From NCBI GenBank assembly GCA_015146655.1, contig VKHL01000017.1, positions 1-64,000 of the forward strand: DNA of 64,000 nucleotides, in the 5' to 3' direction. Made by a program: the position numbers and the translations under genes. This DNA comes from Ochromonas danica. Taxonomy: Eukaryota; Sar; Chrysophyceae; Chromulinales; Chromulinaceae. The notes beneath the pieces are model-generated. The model worked only from the letters and a program-made list of their open reading frames with translations. It did no database searches and was not told the origin of the DNA. Positions 29,901-41,665 of this stretch are shown one piece after another (positions within the stretch are counted from its first letter, which is position 1; the number at the start of each line of letters is the position of its first letter).

Positions 29901-32677
29901 AAATAAAGAGAAAGATAACTTTGAAAAACAACGAACAACATTTGATAAGAGAATACGAGAACTTATGGCAACTATTGAATCTAAAGAAAGTGATCATATT
30001 AAAGTTTTGACTGAATTAGAAAATAAATATGAACATAAACTAGCTGATCAATTAGAACGATATGATTTATTATCTGAAAAAATGCAATTATTAAAACAAA
30101 AATGTGAAGGTTTATTAGAAGCAGAGAAAATCAATTTTGATAAACAAATGACTGAATTAAAAGGTCGATTTAATAGTGAAGAAAAGAGATATAAGTTAGA
30201 GAATAAGCGTGCTGTAGAAGATAAAATTGCTAATGAAAGTGCTTTGAAAGAGATTATTAATCAACAAGAAGATGAATATGAAGATGAATTACGACAATTA
30301 ATTCAAGCAGCAGAATCTGAATTAGTTTCAGAAAGAGAGACCATTTTGAAATTACGAACATTAGTACAAACAAAAAATACGAAATTAGATCAATTAAAAA
30401 AGAAATTAATTGAATTACAAAGTGCTAGTAAAGCCAGATTAGCATTATTAAATCAAGAAAAGACAGAGAAACAGAACTTATTAGCTATTATTGAACATTA
30501 TAAGAAGAATCTAATTGAAAGAGAAGATGCATTAGCAGAAAAAGAAAAACTTGTTTTAGAATTACGATCGAAAACACGTACTTTAGAAAACTTTCGTTTT
30601 GTATTAGATCATCGTTTACAACAGTTATCATCAGAACGTGGTCCTATTACATCTCATATTGAAGGTTTAGAAAAACATATTTCTACAATGTATGAAGAAT
30701 TAGTAGAAGAATTTTCAAATAAGAAAGCTGCTACAGAAGCATCTGTTTTAAAAGATCAAAAAATTACTTGGATTTCTCAAGATTTGAATAAAATGAGACA
30801 GAATGTTCGTGAAAAAGAACAGACAATTGCTGCTTTCAAGAGAGATTTAGGTAATATTATCAGTTCTATGGTCGTGGGTAAAGAACTAGAAGAGTCTGTT
30901 AAGATGCTCTATAAGAAATTTGTTCGTGGAGAGATTACGGGTGTATCAGGGAAGAACTCAACAGTGAAGCTTAACTCACGAGTTGCAGAAGCTGTGTCTG
31001 AGCTCATGCATAGTGGGATGCAAGGCAGTTTGAATCATGGAAGTGGTGGGAAGTATATTGATGTAGATGATCAGTCCTTTCTTTCCACGGATAGTTTGGT
31101 CAACCAAAACAAACATATCGGTACAGGTGGAGTTGCTCATCTGCCAACTCTTACTGCAGGTGCTGGACATTTGATAGCAGCTGGTCAAGCAGGTGCAGCT
31201 ATCAGTGGTGGACCTAATCGAACATTAGCGAAGGATGTCGAAGAAGCATTAGTAGAGACTGCTAAAGAAGCTGAACGACAAAAGAAGTTCGTTGAGCGTC
31301 AAGCTTCCAATTTAAAGCACCGCCTTCAAGCAACACAGAAAGAAGCTCATGTCTTAATCCGTCATCGTCTACATGAAAACTCCGATCTTCTTTTCGAGAA
31401 CAATGATCTAAGAACGGAGAATAAGGAATTACATCGCAAGTTAAACATACACAAGCAACAAATTGAGCAGTTAGAACGAACAATCAAGGCACTCAAGAAT
31501 GCTCCACTAAACTCATCTGGACCTCTGCCATTCTACATGCAAGGATCACAAAATATTGCAGCTGAAGGTGCTGCACCAGCTGCAGTGTCAGCTGATAGCT
31601 TCCAATCGGTCCCCAGTGACATTGCTGCTGCCGTTAATCGTGCAGTGAACCAAAACGATCAAGATGTTGCACCTTGGGTGGTGCACAATTCGTTACCACC
31701 ACCATCACCTAATGGTGAAATAGGCGCTTTGCTTCTCCCTAATCGTCGTCCAGATGATGCTGACAGCATTCACACTCTGACAGGCAAACCTATCTCGCCT
31801 GCTATTGTTGGTTCACAGTCGATGCCCATCTTAAATGCAAATGGAGATATTGATCCATCGTCGTTAGCTTTGAACGTATTACAGAAACATCTCAACAATA
31901 CTCTATCCAATATTTCTGGGAAGCCTCAGAAGAGTGCATCTTCTTCTGTTTTGCAAGGTAGTGGAATTAATGTGGTACGTAGCTTGCAAAGCTTGCAAGG
32001 CGTTGAAAGCAAAGGACGAGGAAGCAAATCTGCTGGAAAAGAGAGAATTTCGTTGGCTTTACCACAGACCAACAAACAAATCGAAAAGCTCACGAAAGAA
32101 ATGGAAAGTCTGGCCGAGCAATTGGATAACACTTACCGCGAAAAGGAGCTCTATCGATTAGAAGTGACGAAGCTGCAACGCCAAATGCAGCAATTAAGTC
32201 AACAATCATTGAGTCATGCCAGTGGAGGAAGCGTTGGCCAACAAAGTCGTACGGATGGAATAGCAGATGGAAGTATTGAGAACAATGCCTCTGCCACATT
32301 GCCTAATCGCTCACAAGGTTCTGTTGTCTTTGTGGAAGGCAATGATTTTGATGAAGATAGTAATGTTTTGCATGCTGATCTGTACGGTTACCCGTCTGAA
32401 GAAGACCGGCAAATCATGCGTATTGATGGTTTACAGTCTGTTCCAAGCTCAAGCAGTGCTGCTTATCGTCCTACAGGATCTACTTCTTCTCAGCGATCGG
32501 TACGGTAGTCTATTATTGCTGTTTTCTTCATCTCTAACTGGTTGTTGTTCATGTTTTATACAGAGGTCTCGAAGCACAAAGAGTCGTCCTTCAAATCCTC
32601 TCAATGATAGCGGTGATGCCAATGATGGCATTATTAATAGCATTGATCAGGAACAGTTCTCTTTGCAATCAACTTAG
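26938..32677 (+). CDS. CFAP57: CFAP57 (WDR65)-like cilia and flagella protein
   Basis: Exons 26938-32499 and 32564-32677 (1891 aa), intron 64 bp; the join adds a 37-residue tail (RSRSTKSRPSNPLN...). An upstream GTG is not used; ATG 26938 gives MENSMVNPPREGGG. Residues about 1-900 are WD40 repeats with CFAP57 landmarks: VSIYSLSTMSRLKTL, IWQWEKEKVYKVIAI, ARIWNYLTGKCEVV, FHPSGYQILVSFKDRIRSYH. Low-complexity inserts rich in Asn, Ser, Gly and Gln interrupt them. A long coiled coil follows (about 920-1250, with KTRTLENFRFVLDHRLQQL), then a second near 1430-1520 and a third near 1710-1760. Chlamydomonas and human CFAP57 sit on the axoneme and help place inner dynein arms. It is longer than animal orthologues (about 1250 aa) through inserts and the C-terminus. 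Confidence 0.93.
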
Positions 32678-33058
32678 ACCGGCAGCAGTTCCATTGTGCT
32701 GTCTTTCTCATGTGTATTTAATAATACTTCATTATATCCCCCCCCCCCCCCAAATCTGGGTGTTCTTTGCTTTATTTATGTAATTGTAATTGCCTGCAAA
32801 GCTTAGGTTGTTTCACAACCAAGCATCTGTGTGGCCTTGGGTGCGGGCAACCACCAAAATCTGGCAGTTATCTTGTTGAAGTTTGGTAGTGAAGTTCCGT
32901 TGCAGCGCGGCAGAGTGAGACAGAAGTGCATGCTTGAAACACCAAAATCTGGCCGTTGTCTTGTTGAAGTTTGGTGTGAAGTTCCGCTCAAAGGCGAGCA
33001 GTGGCGGAGGTGTGACCGTCAACAACCAATAGCCTCCGCCCTGCTTGGCAAGCTTTGA
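32678..33058. other. intergenic with poly-C tract and imperfect direct repeat
   Basis: A run of 14 C (32738-32751) lies after CFAP57. Two copies of about 50 bp follow: AAATCTGGCAGTTATCTTGTTGAAGTTTGGTAG-type at about 32859 and AAATCTGGCCGTTGTCTTG-type at about 32945, each ending GTGAAGTTCCG. They lie just upstream of the GAF gene. The core CCAAAATCTGGC recurs at 48679 upstream of the DENN gene. Minus-strand ORFs here merely translate the repeat. Confidence 0.6.
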
Positions 33059-35010
33059 ATGGCAAAAGGGCCTCGCCAAGACCTGATGGAGGTATCTTCC
33101 TGTCTTATCAATAAAGAAGATCATTCAATGGAAGAGGATATTCTTCGATTAAGTACTCTTCGTGTCCCCATACCCGCTGATGAATTCGAAAGATTGAAAG
33201 TCCTCCGTCAAAGTCAAATTCTTCGACCCTCTTCGGCAGATGGTACTCTTGACCGCATCTGCCAACTAACCTATAGATTGTTTAAGGTGAGATTATCCAC
33301 CAGTTGATAATTTCTATCTCTCGTTCTCATCGTGCTGTTCCAATTCAGCCCTTGGCCGCCGCAATTTCATTCATGGAGGTGGATCGCACGTATAATAAAT
33401 GTGGTGCGGGAGTATATGGTGACTCTGTGCCGCGAAATAACAGTTTATGTGCATATACGATTCTGGATCGAAAAGTTTTCGTCGTCGCGGATTGTTCTCA
33501 AGACGACCGCTTCAAGGATACTCCCGATGTGTTGGCGGGCCTTCGATTCTATGCTGGCGCAGCCATCATTTGTGCTGGAAAGAAGATAGGTACACTCTGT
33601 ATCGGTGAACTAACTCCGAAGCATGACTTCGATGAAGGTCAGCAGGCCAAGCTAAGAGAGTTGGCAGATCTTGTGGGAGACATTGTGGAGGCAAGAAGAC
33701 AGAAAGCAATCTCTCATGACGTTGATGAGGCCAAACTAATCATTGGAGCCTTGCATAACTTGCAGCCATCTCTTCATGCATTAATGGATTTGAAGGAGAA
33801 GTTGCGGCAGATTCTGAAAAGCCCAGCGGATCTACAAACCCTGCTCCGCACCACATCGCTGTTCAAAGAGAAAGTTGGTTCACTTTGCAAACAAATAGAG
33901 TTGTCTCTTCTTGCTAGTCATTGTCCGCAGTATACAGAGAAAGAAATGAAAGATTTCTGTCAAACTACTTCAAGTCAAGCTTTGATTGACGTATTAAATG
34001 GTATTGTGCGAGAGCAAGGAGAGACTCGTGTGGAAGTGGACTCTTCCTTATCCAACGGTGCTCTAATATCCTGTGACAATGATGCCTTCAACTTGATCTC
34101 CAAGGTGATTCTCTCGTTGTGGATTGATCGTCCACGAACTGGAGCCAACGAATCAGTCAAGATTTCTCTCTCTCTATCCAATGCTAACGATAATGACCAA
34201 GCTCCCCATTCAAGCCATCACAATGGGCAACAATTGCATATTCAATTCACCCATCTTAGTTCTGAAGACAATCATGAGCTTTCGTTGGATGAAAGTGTCG
34301 TCAGTCATTGCTCCACGTTGCTATGCCAACAATTGTCTCAATCGCATCATGGCGACTTCCATCACTCCCTCTCGGCAGGTCTGAAGAGGAGGAATTGCTC
34401 CTTCTGGTTGCCGTGCGAAACCCCATCCATTGATAAGACACAGAGAGAACTTGGTGACCCGCAGGATCTTTCTGTCACCTCCACGGTAGCTACATCTGAC
34501 GATATTGATAATTGCCGCACAGTGAAATATGCCGACATTGCTGGTGGATGGTGTTCTGGACATCTCGCTGAGGCAAACTCTGAACGATCGTCTCTGCCAC
34601 AGGTTTGTTCAATAAACATAAATCACGACTGTAGTGGCCGCTGTGTTGTAGATATGAGTTGCAGCAACAGTTATGATCGTCGCAGGCATCAGATTCCATC
34701 AATTATCTTGCATCCTATCATCCCAAATAACCGTACACCCACTTCTTTTAGCAGTCGAAGACATCAACAACTTCCCAATCAAGTTCAAGCGATATCTATT
34801 GTAACATCCAGCGAGGATCTGGTGACACCTGAAAAGAGGGTCAAGAAAAGTGAAGAAGGATCTTCTTCTATTCAGTCCTTATTGGGACATCTATGTGGTA
34901 CTATTCGCCGATTGGTGACAACTCGGTCTAATAGTTATCGTCTTCATTCGAACCAATTAGTCCTTCCCGCCGCTCCTTGTGAGCACGACGATGCTGGCAG
35001 TGAAGCTTAA
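33059..35010 (+). CDS. GAF-domain protein with degenerate histidine-kinase-like region
   Basis: Exons 33059-33286 and 33349-35010 (629 aa), intron 62 bp, GTGAGA donor. The join RICQLTYRLFK-PLAAAISFM restores a GAF domain (residues about 50-200): NSLCAYTILDRKVFVVADCS, DDRF, GLRFYAGAAIICAGKKIGTL. A helical stretch follows with His212 (IIGALHNLQPSLHALMDLKE) where histidine kinases have their dimerisation helices. Then come segments that faintly resemble an HATPase fold (CDNDAFNLISKVILSLWIDR), but no clear N, G1 or G2 boxes. So it may be a pseudokinase or only a GAF sensor. The last 200 residues are Ser/His-rich and disordered. GAF domains bind small ligands or chromophores; the ligand here is unknown. 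An internal ATG at 33128 is an alternative start. Confidence 0.72.
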
Positions 35011-35640
35011 TTTTAGTCGTATATCTTAAATTGTGGTTATGCTTCTCCATAGAGTTGATTTCTTCTCGATCAAGTCTATATCTCAAGTGTGTATTGTATC
35101 TGTGTTATTGTCGCAAGTTAAGTTTGTCAAGATCCTACGAAGTCGTCGATGACAAGTAATTTTAGTTTTAGTTTATTAATGCAATGTTCGTCTTTCCGGT
35201 AGTAATTTGTTCGACACTGTAATGTTTTGGACCTGAGGGAGCGTTGTTGTGTTGAATGATGTGTTTCATCGACTCATCTATTCATGACGAGGTGGAGTTT
35301 TAATTCAATGCTGTTGATATACTCTTTGTCGTGGTTAGTTGGGCTTATAGTAATCCATATGCTATATCGGCAGATTGTTATCTATCATATACTAAATAGT
35401 AGTTTCGTAATGTAAACTATTGGATGAATGTTGTCTTAATGTCTTATTTCCTCTAATGTAGCTAAACAACGGAGTGCTTCATCTCTGGAGAGCCCCACCG
35501 TTTTGACTGGTTTTGCCTAAATTTGACCCTTTTTACCCACCCTGCCATCTTGTCTCATACAACGTACAGAGACGGAAGAGAGAGGATGTTCCACTGATTT
35601 GGATAATTGAAATATTATTGAAATAGTGTATGATACCAAG
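35011..35640. other. intergenic between GAF and ABC transporter genes
   Basis: 630 bp, AT-rich, with 3' UTR-like sequence to about 35450 and a GC-richer promoter part near 35480-35600. No ORF or repeat recognised. Confidence 0.5.
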
Positions 35641-37732
35641 ATGTTAGGAGAGCGGAAAGGTCCATCTTATCAACCATTACCTTCTAAAGATGTAGAAATG
35701 AATGATTTATTAAATAAGGTTGAAGAAGGCAAAGCCTTGTTGAAGAACAACTCTTCTTCTAAATCCCTCACTTCTTCTTCTGCTTCATCACCCCCCACAA
35801 TTGGAGCTGAATCATCTCCATCTACACTCTCTCTATACGAGCTTTTCCAAGTACTCTCACCTTACTTTTGGCCTTCTGGTGAAGGATCTGATAATGTTTG
35901 GGTGAATCGTGCTCGATCTTCCTCCACCTGGCTTATGGTGATCTTGTCCAAACTCTGCAGTCTCACTGCACCACTCTTCCTTTCTCAAGCAACTAATGCT
36001 CTTATTCAACAACAACTTTCTACCGCAACATGGAATATCTGCTTTTATTCTGGTCTTCGATTAGGTGCTTCCGTGTGTAAAGAAGCACAATCCATGCTCT
36101 ACATTAAAGTGAAGCAACAAGCTTCCATCCAGTTACAAGTTCAAGTCTTCACACATTTGCATAATCTATCACTACAATGGCATTTATCTAAGAAGACAGG
36201 CAGTGTGATGAAGTCCATGGATCGTGGTGTGGAAGCAGCCAATCAATTGATCACTTATTTGTTTCTTTATTTGATACCGGCTTTAGCCGAATGCTTAGCA
36301 GTAGTCATTCTATTCTTTGTCTCCTATGGTCAATATGGTTTAGGTGTCATTGTCTTCACTGGTGTAGCAGCATATTGTGGTGTCACTATTTGGATTACAC
36401 AATATCGTAAACGTTATCGTGAAGAAACGAATAAGCATGACAATGCTTTCCATGACCAAGCAAACGATTCTATCTTGAATTATGAGACTGTAAAGTATTT
36501 TACTAATGAAAGCTATGAAATTAACAAATATAAGTCGTCAGTGTTTCAATACCAAAAGGCAAACACGTCAACACAATATTCGCTAAGTGCATTAAACATT
36601 AGTCAACAAGTAAGTCATCACTTGATATCCCCACAGTTCTTATCATTGCTTTTATGTTAACATCTTCACATTCTATTAGGTTATTCTAGGAGGAACGTTG
36701 TTTGCCTGTATGGTTGTGGCAGGAAGATCTGTCATACATGGCAGTATGTCCATTGGTGCTTGGATTGCTGTTCAAGCCTGGGTCAACACTGTCTTCCAAC
36801 CATTAAACTTCTTAGGCTCTATCTATTCCGCTGTCTTTCAAGCTTTTATTGATATTCGTAATCTATCGGAACTGTTATCACAAAGTCCGGATATTGTGGA
36901 TGATCTGGATGCTCAGCAGTTGGCCCTTCCCTCCGCTTCAACCGTAGTAATGGGTGGCATACCACGTAGTATCAACCCTGCTGGTCAAGGCATTTCTGTG
37001 GAGTTCCGCAATGTCTCGTTCAGCTATCCTGGCCAAGGAGAAGGAAGAGGATTGAAGAATGTCTCCTTTCTTGTTCCTCCTGGTAGTACCACGGCGATTG
37101 TGGGGCCTACTGGTGCAGGCAAGACCACGATATCGCGCTTGCTATTCCGCTTTTTTGATCCTGTAAAAGGATCTGTGCTCATTCATGGCCAAGACATTCG
37201 TCACCTTACTCAGGCCAGTGTTCGAAAAGCAATCGGCATTGTTCCTCAGGATACTGTCTTGTTCAACAGCACTATAAAGCACAATGTCGGGTATGGGAGA
37301 TTAGAAGCGTCTTTCCAAGAGATTGAAGCAGCTGCCGATGCAGCACAAATTCGTTCATTTATTGAAACTGGTCTACCGCAAGGGTGGGAAACCATTGTGG
37401 GTGAAAGAGGGTTGAAACTAAGTGGAGGAGAGAAGCAGCGTGTGGCCATTGCCCGTTGTTTGTTAAAGAATCCACCTGTTGTATTGCTGGATGAAGCTAC
37501 CAGTGCCTTAGATACTATTACAGAGAATAGTATCCAAGAAGCACTGCAAACGCTTGGCAAGGCGAGAACTGTGTTGGTCATAGCACATCGCTTGTCTACC
37601 ATACGCAATGCCGATCAGATCATAGTATTAAGCCAGGGAGAAGTAGTCGAAGTGGGCAAGCATGAAGAGTTGTTAGAGCGACCAGACGGAGTCTATCGAA
37701 AACTATGGGAAATGCAATTAGGGAAAGGTTAA
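35641..37732 (+). CDS. ABC half transporter, ABCB6/HMT1 type
   Basis: Exons 35641-36609 and 36680-37732 (673 aa), intron 70 bp with a GTAAGT donor. Start is ATG 35641 (MLGERKGPSYQPLP); a GTG 15 bases upstream is ignored. An N-terminal membrane domain with six likely helices carries the subfamily motifs LSPYFWP, NYETVKYFTNESYEINKY and VFQPLNFLG. The nucleotide-binding domain has Walker A GPTGAGKTT (about residue 466), the Q-loop IVPQDTVLFN, signature LSGGEKQRVAIARCLL, Walker B VVLLDEATSALD and the H-loop IAHRLSTIR. All catalytic elements are intact. ABCB6/HMT1 and ABCB7/ATM1 proteins export glutathione or Fe-S related compounds, porphyrins or metal complexes from mitochondria or vacuoles. The short N-terminus leaves the location open. 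Confidence 0.9.
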
Positions 37733-37890
37733 TGGATGGAAAGTGTTGTGTGGGACTAGGAAAGCCTTAAGTTAAGAGATAAAAGTCGAAGTTTACCATT
37801 CGAAAAGGTGACTTTCCTCTCTCACACTATCCCGTCGTTTGCTTTGTCATCCTTGGTGTCAATCAAACAATTCCTAACAGACAATCAGAG

Positions 37891-40800
37891 ATGAACCTGT
37901 CCAAACTAGAAGATAATTGTAATGCCATAAAGTTCGGCTGGTTTTGTTCTCTATTAGAGAAAATCAGTCGAACTTCCGGCACCAATAATAAACTTCGTCT
38001 TTTCTTTAGTCGTGAGTTAAAAGCACAACTGCAAGGGCAGTCCATCTACCCCTTGATGAGATTGCTCCTCCCTTTGGTTGATAATGAACGAGGAAAGTAT
38101 GGTTTGAAACAGGCTATGGTAGCCAAGACTTACGTCCAAGCCTTGCATCTCAATAAGAATACAGAAGATGCACAACGTTTGTTAAATTGGAAAGACCCAA
38201 CCAAAAGTCAAGGTGTTGATTTATCAAAAGTCATTGTTGGTGACTTTGGATTAATCTTAGAAGAAATTCTTCGTGTACGTGTGCAAATGGAGAATTCTGA
38301 TGCGACTATAGGAGAAGTGAATAGTCTATTAGACGAAATAGCTGGTGCTGTCTCTGTAGAGGACAAGATGACTATTGTGAGGAATAAGATTCTTAATCGA
38401 TTTAATGCTTGTGAACAGAAATGGTTGATGAGAATCATCTTTCAAGATCTTAAAATTGGATTAAAGCATGAAAATGTTTTGGGTGGATATTATCCCATGG
38501 CTGTCAAACGATATGATGAATGTACAAATCTACGAATGGTTTGTGAAGAGGAAACATTGAATGCTGCCTTGTGTGGTGTTCAGCTCTTCACTCATTTCTC
38601 TCCTATGCTTGCAAAAGGCTTTCCCAATGCCACACAAGGACAACTCCATGCCGTAGAATCTGCACTGTTAAAGCAACCATTTGTCATGGATTTGAAACTT
38701 GATGGAGAGAGAACTCTAATTCATATAGCCTCAGATGGTAGATTTACCATGTTTACTCGAAAGGGTAATGACTATACAGAGAATTATTGGCCTGTGGCTC
38801 ATGATGTCATCGCGAGTGTGCGAAAACGATCGACTGGTTTGTCTGTTATCATCGATGGAGAGATTTGCGCTATGGAAGGCAGTACAAAGCAACTCTTATC
38901 CTTTGGTAAAAACTTAACAGTGGCGAAGTTAGAGCGAGAATATGGTGCAAACAAACAAGATCGACTAGGTTGGCATGTTGATCTTCCCAATTGGCTGTGT
39001 TTCATTGCCTTTGACATTGTCTATATTGATGGTGAGGGATGTGAGGAACACATTCAGGAGGCTTTGAACGCATGTGATTTATTGGGAAAGTATGAGTATG
39101 CACCTGGTGAAATTGCTCATTTACCACTGATTGTCAGACGAAAGCTTTTGGACAATTTACTCGAGCCAGTGGCTGACCGTGTGCAAATTGTTCAACACAA
39201 GTATGTCTTATCTGAGGATATTGATTTTCGTCGTAGAGAATTAGCGGATTACTTTGATACGATTGTTACACAGGGTCATGAAGGATTAGTTGTGAAGAGT
39301 TTGACTTCTCCATATGTCCTTGGTGAACGATCTCGTCGTTGTGCTCATTGGCTTAAGATGAAACCTGAATATGGTGATAGTATTGAAGATATTGATGTTC
39401 TCATTCTTGGTGGATATTATGGTGAGGCACAAAACTTTCGTGGTGATGGTATTTCCACTTTTCTGTGTGGCATTTTAGACGATGTGACGGGTGAGTATCA
39501 GACCTTCGCTAAAGTAGGAACAGGTTATTCATTCCAAGAACTTGCCAAACTACGTGAGAAACTAAATCCACATGCTATTCCATGGGATAGTAAAGATCAA
39601 CCACCTGTTCATTTGCAACATTGGAAGATTGGCAAGAAAGATGATCGTCCGGATGTCTATTTCCTACCTGAAAACTCTGTTGTCCTACAGTTACGATGTG
39701 CTGAGATTGTTCCATCCACAGCTTTCTCAGCAGGATATACTTGTCGTTTTCCAAGAGTAGCGAGGATTCGATATGATAAAGGCTACACGGAGATTGTTCA
39801 TCTTCGAGAATTAGAAGAATTACGACACAAACCAAAGATGCGAATAGTGCGATTTAAAGGTGCAACTGTTCTGGTGGATGGGAATGACTGCATCCCAGAG
39901 GAAGATGAAGGTTGTCTATCTGATGAGGTTGGACAGAAACGAAAGCAGACAGTGTCTTCATCTCATCCATCGAAAGCCAAACCTAAAGGTCCACTTGTTG
40001 ATGAGCTGTTCACTTTAGAGAAGATTGCAAAGAAGAAGAAAGAAGAAGAGGGCAAGATCTTTGCGGGTAAGACCTTTTGTGTCTTGGAGAGTGACTTCAC
40101 TATTCCCGATAGTCAGCGCAGCTTTACACGTGCTGAGTTGGTTGAGAATATTCGAAAACAAGGAGGACAAATCGTTGCGAGTGCTTCTTATCCTAATTGC
40201 CAAGTTATTGCAGGAACGAAAAGGTTAGTTTAGTGGTCGTATTCTTGTTCCTGATCTATTAAAGATGATGTGTTGGATGTTATGATGTCTTGTTGTGTTG
40301 GTGGTTTGTGATGATTGCCCAGGACATTACAACTGAAGAATTTGATTCAACAAGGAGAGAAAGACATTTTGGACTTCAGGTAATTAATGCATGACCCTAG
40401 TATAGCATAGTATACCATTCCCTTCCTCTTCTGGTTGTCTGATCTGGTTGGTGTAGTTTTATTGTGGCTTGTTTAGATGCTGGGTATTGTTTGCCAGAAC
40501 ATGTGCTAGACTTTGTGAGTGTGAGCAAAGCCAAACAACAGAGTTTTCGCAGTCAATACGACATATTTGGAGATAGTTACACGGAAGAAGTTCGTCCTGA
40601 GATATTCCAGAAGATCTTGAAATCAATTGAATCTGTCTTGTTGGGTCGCACAGCAGAAGCAGATATGGCTCGCAGTTATTACGAATGTTTGAAAAGAATG
40701 ACTTGGCGAGAGATTAAAGTGGGAGAGCTGGACTTTGAAGAATGGCTCCCACTTGAGAATGTCTTCACATGCTTATATCAACCATCTGTCGTGATCTATT

Positions 40801-41168
40801 GCGATATTTATGCCTCGCTAGGTCCGCTTCGAGATGAGAGTGAGGAAGACAGTGTAATGGCAGTGGGTTATGACCCTACGTTGAAGATGGAAGAGGTGAA
40901 TTACATGAAAGCATTGGCTTGTCGATTGCGTAGTCGCGGTGCTGTTGTTGTGAATGTCTTGGATCAAACAGTCTCACATGTTATCCTTTGTGCTCACAAG
41001 GCGACAGCGGAGGGTCGGAGTATTGTACGAGACCATCTCCACCAACTCCGTCTGAAGCGAGGAATAGGATGTGAAAAACGAATTGTTACATCTCAATGGG
41101 CTGAGAGGTGCATTGAAGAAGAGCGGTTGGTCACGCCCACCAGCGAGATGATCATCTCCTTGCTCTGA
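37891..41168 (+). CDS. LIG4: DNA ligase IV (ATP-dependent)
   Basis: Exons 37891-40223, 40323-40379 and 40457-41168 (1033 aa). Introns of 99 and 77 bp, phase 2, join as GTKRTLQLKNLIQQGEKD and DFSFIVACLDAGYCLPEHV, which rebuilds the first BRCT repeat. The N-terminal DNA-binding domain (1-240) has the LIG4 pattern (RLLLPLVDNERGKYGLKQ). The adenylation motif is LKLDGER with catalytic K269. Other motifs are IIDGEICAM, GHEGLVVKSL and HWLKMKPEY. BRCT1 spans about 720-825 and BRCT2 about 930-1033 (VSHVILCAHK, SQWAERCIEEERLV), with the XRCC4-binding linker between. It seals breaks in non-homologous end joining. Slightly longer than the human protein (911 aa), mostly from a Lys-rich segment before BRCT1. 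Confidence 0.95.
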
Positions 41169-41665
41169 TTGTTGTTACAGCAGTATTGTTTGTATTTTGG
41201 TGTATTTGCATTAAATGTATATTTTTCATGATATTACAAAACGAAGAAGATAATTAAAGTATTTCATCTTATGTCATTTTTTGATTTATCTTGTATTTCA
41301 CTAAAGATCTTGATGGTTTGTTTACCTAATCAAACTAATCCAGTGCATTAAACCTATTAAACTACCCCAACTGTAAAGTCAAACGACGAAACTGACGGTC
41401 TAGGAACTTTAGAAGTCCAAAAAGTGAACTTTCATCAGTGCCACAAGCGACTTTGTTGTCCGTTGGCTGTCCTTCTCCCTTCTCTCTCTTTGATTTTCGA
41501 CAATTTTCATACAGGCTTTAGAAACCTGAAAAGAATAGTTTCATCAGTGATAAGTATGACTTTGCCGATGCTGTGGGGGTGATATTTTCAACGTCTTATT
41601 AACAATCAAAACAAGAATTGAAATTCCTTCATCATCTTCTTTTTCCCTTTTACCATCTCTCTCTC
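41169..41665. other. intergenic between LIG4 and AMBRA1-like genes
   Basis: About 500 bp, AT-rich. Contains the LIG4 3' UTR and the promoter of the next gene; a diverged doublet of TTTCATCAGTG occurs at about 41429 and 41540 next to 'GAACTTT' and 'GAATAG'. No gene seen. Confidence 0.45.

Noticed and set aside
32803-33124. Minus-strand ORFs with repeated FNK-TARFW segments
   Set aside because: They translate the imperfect direct repeat before the GAF gene; no other support.
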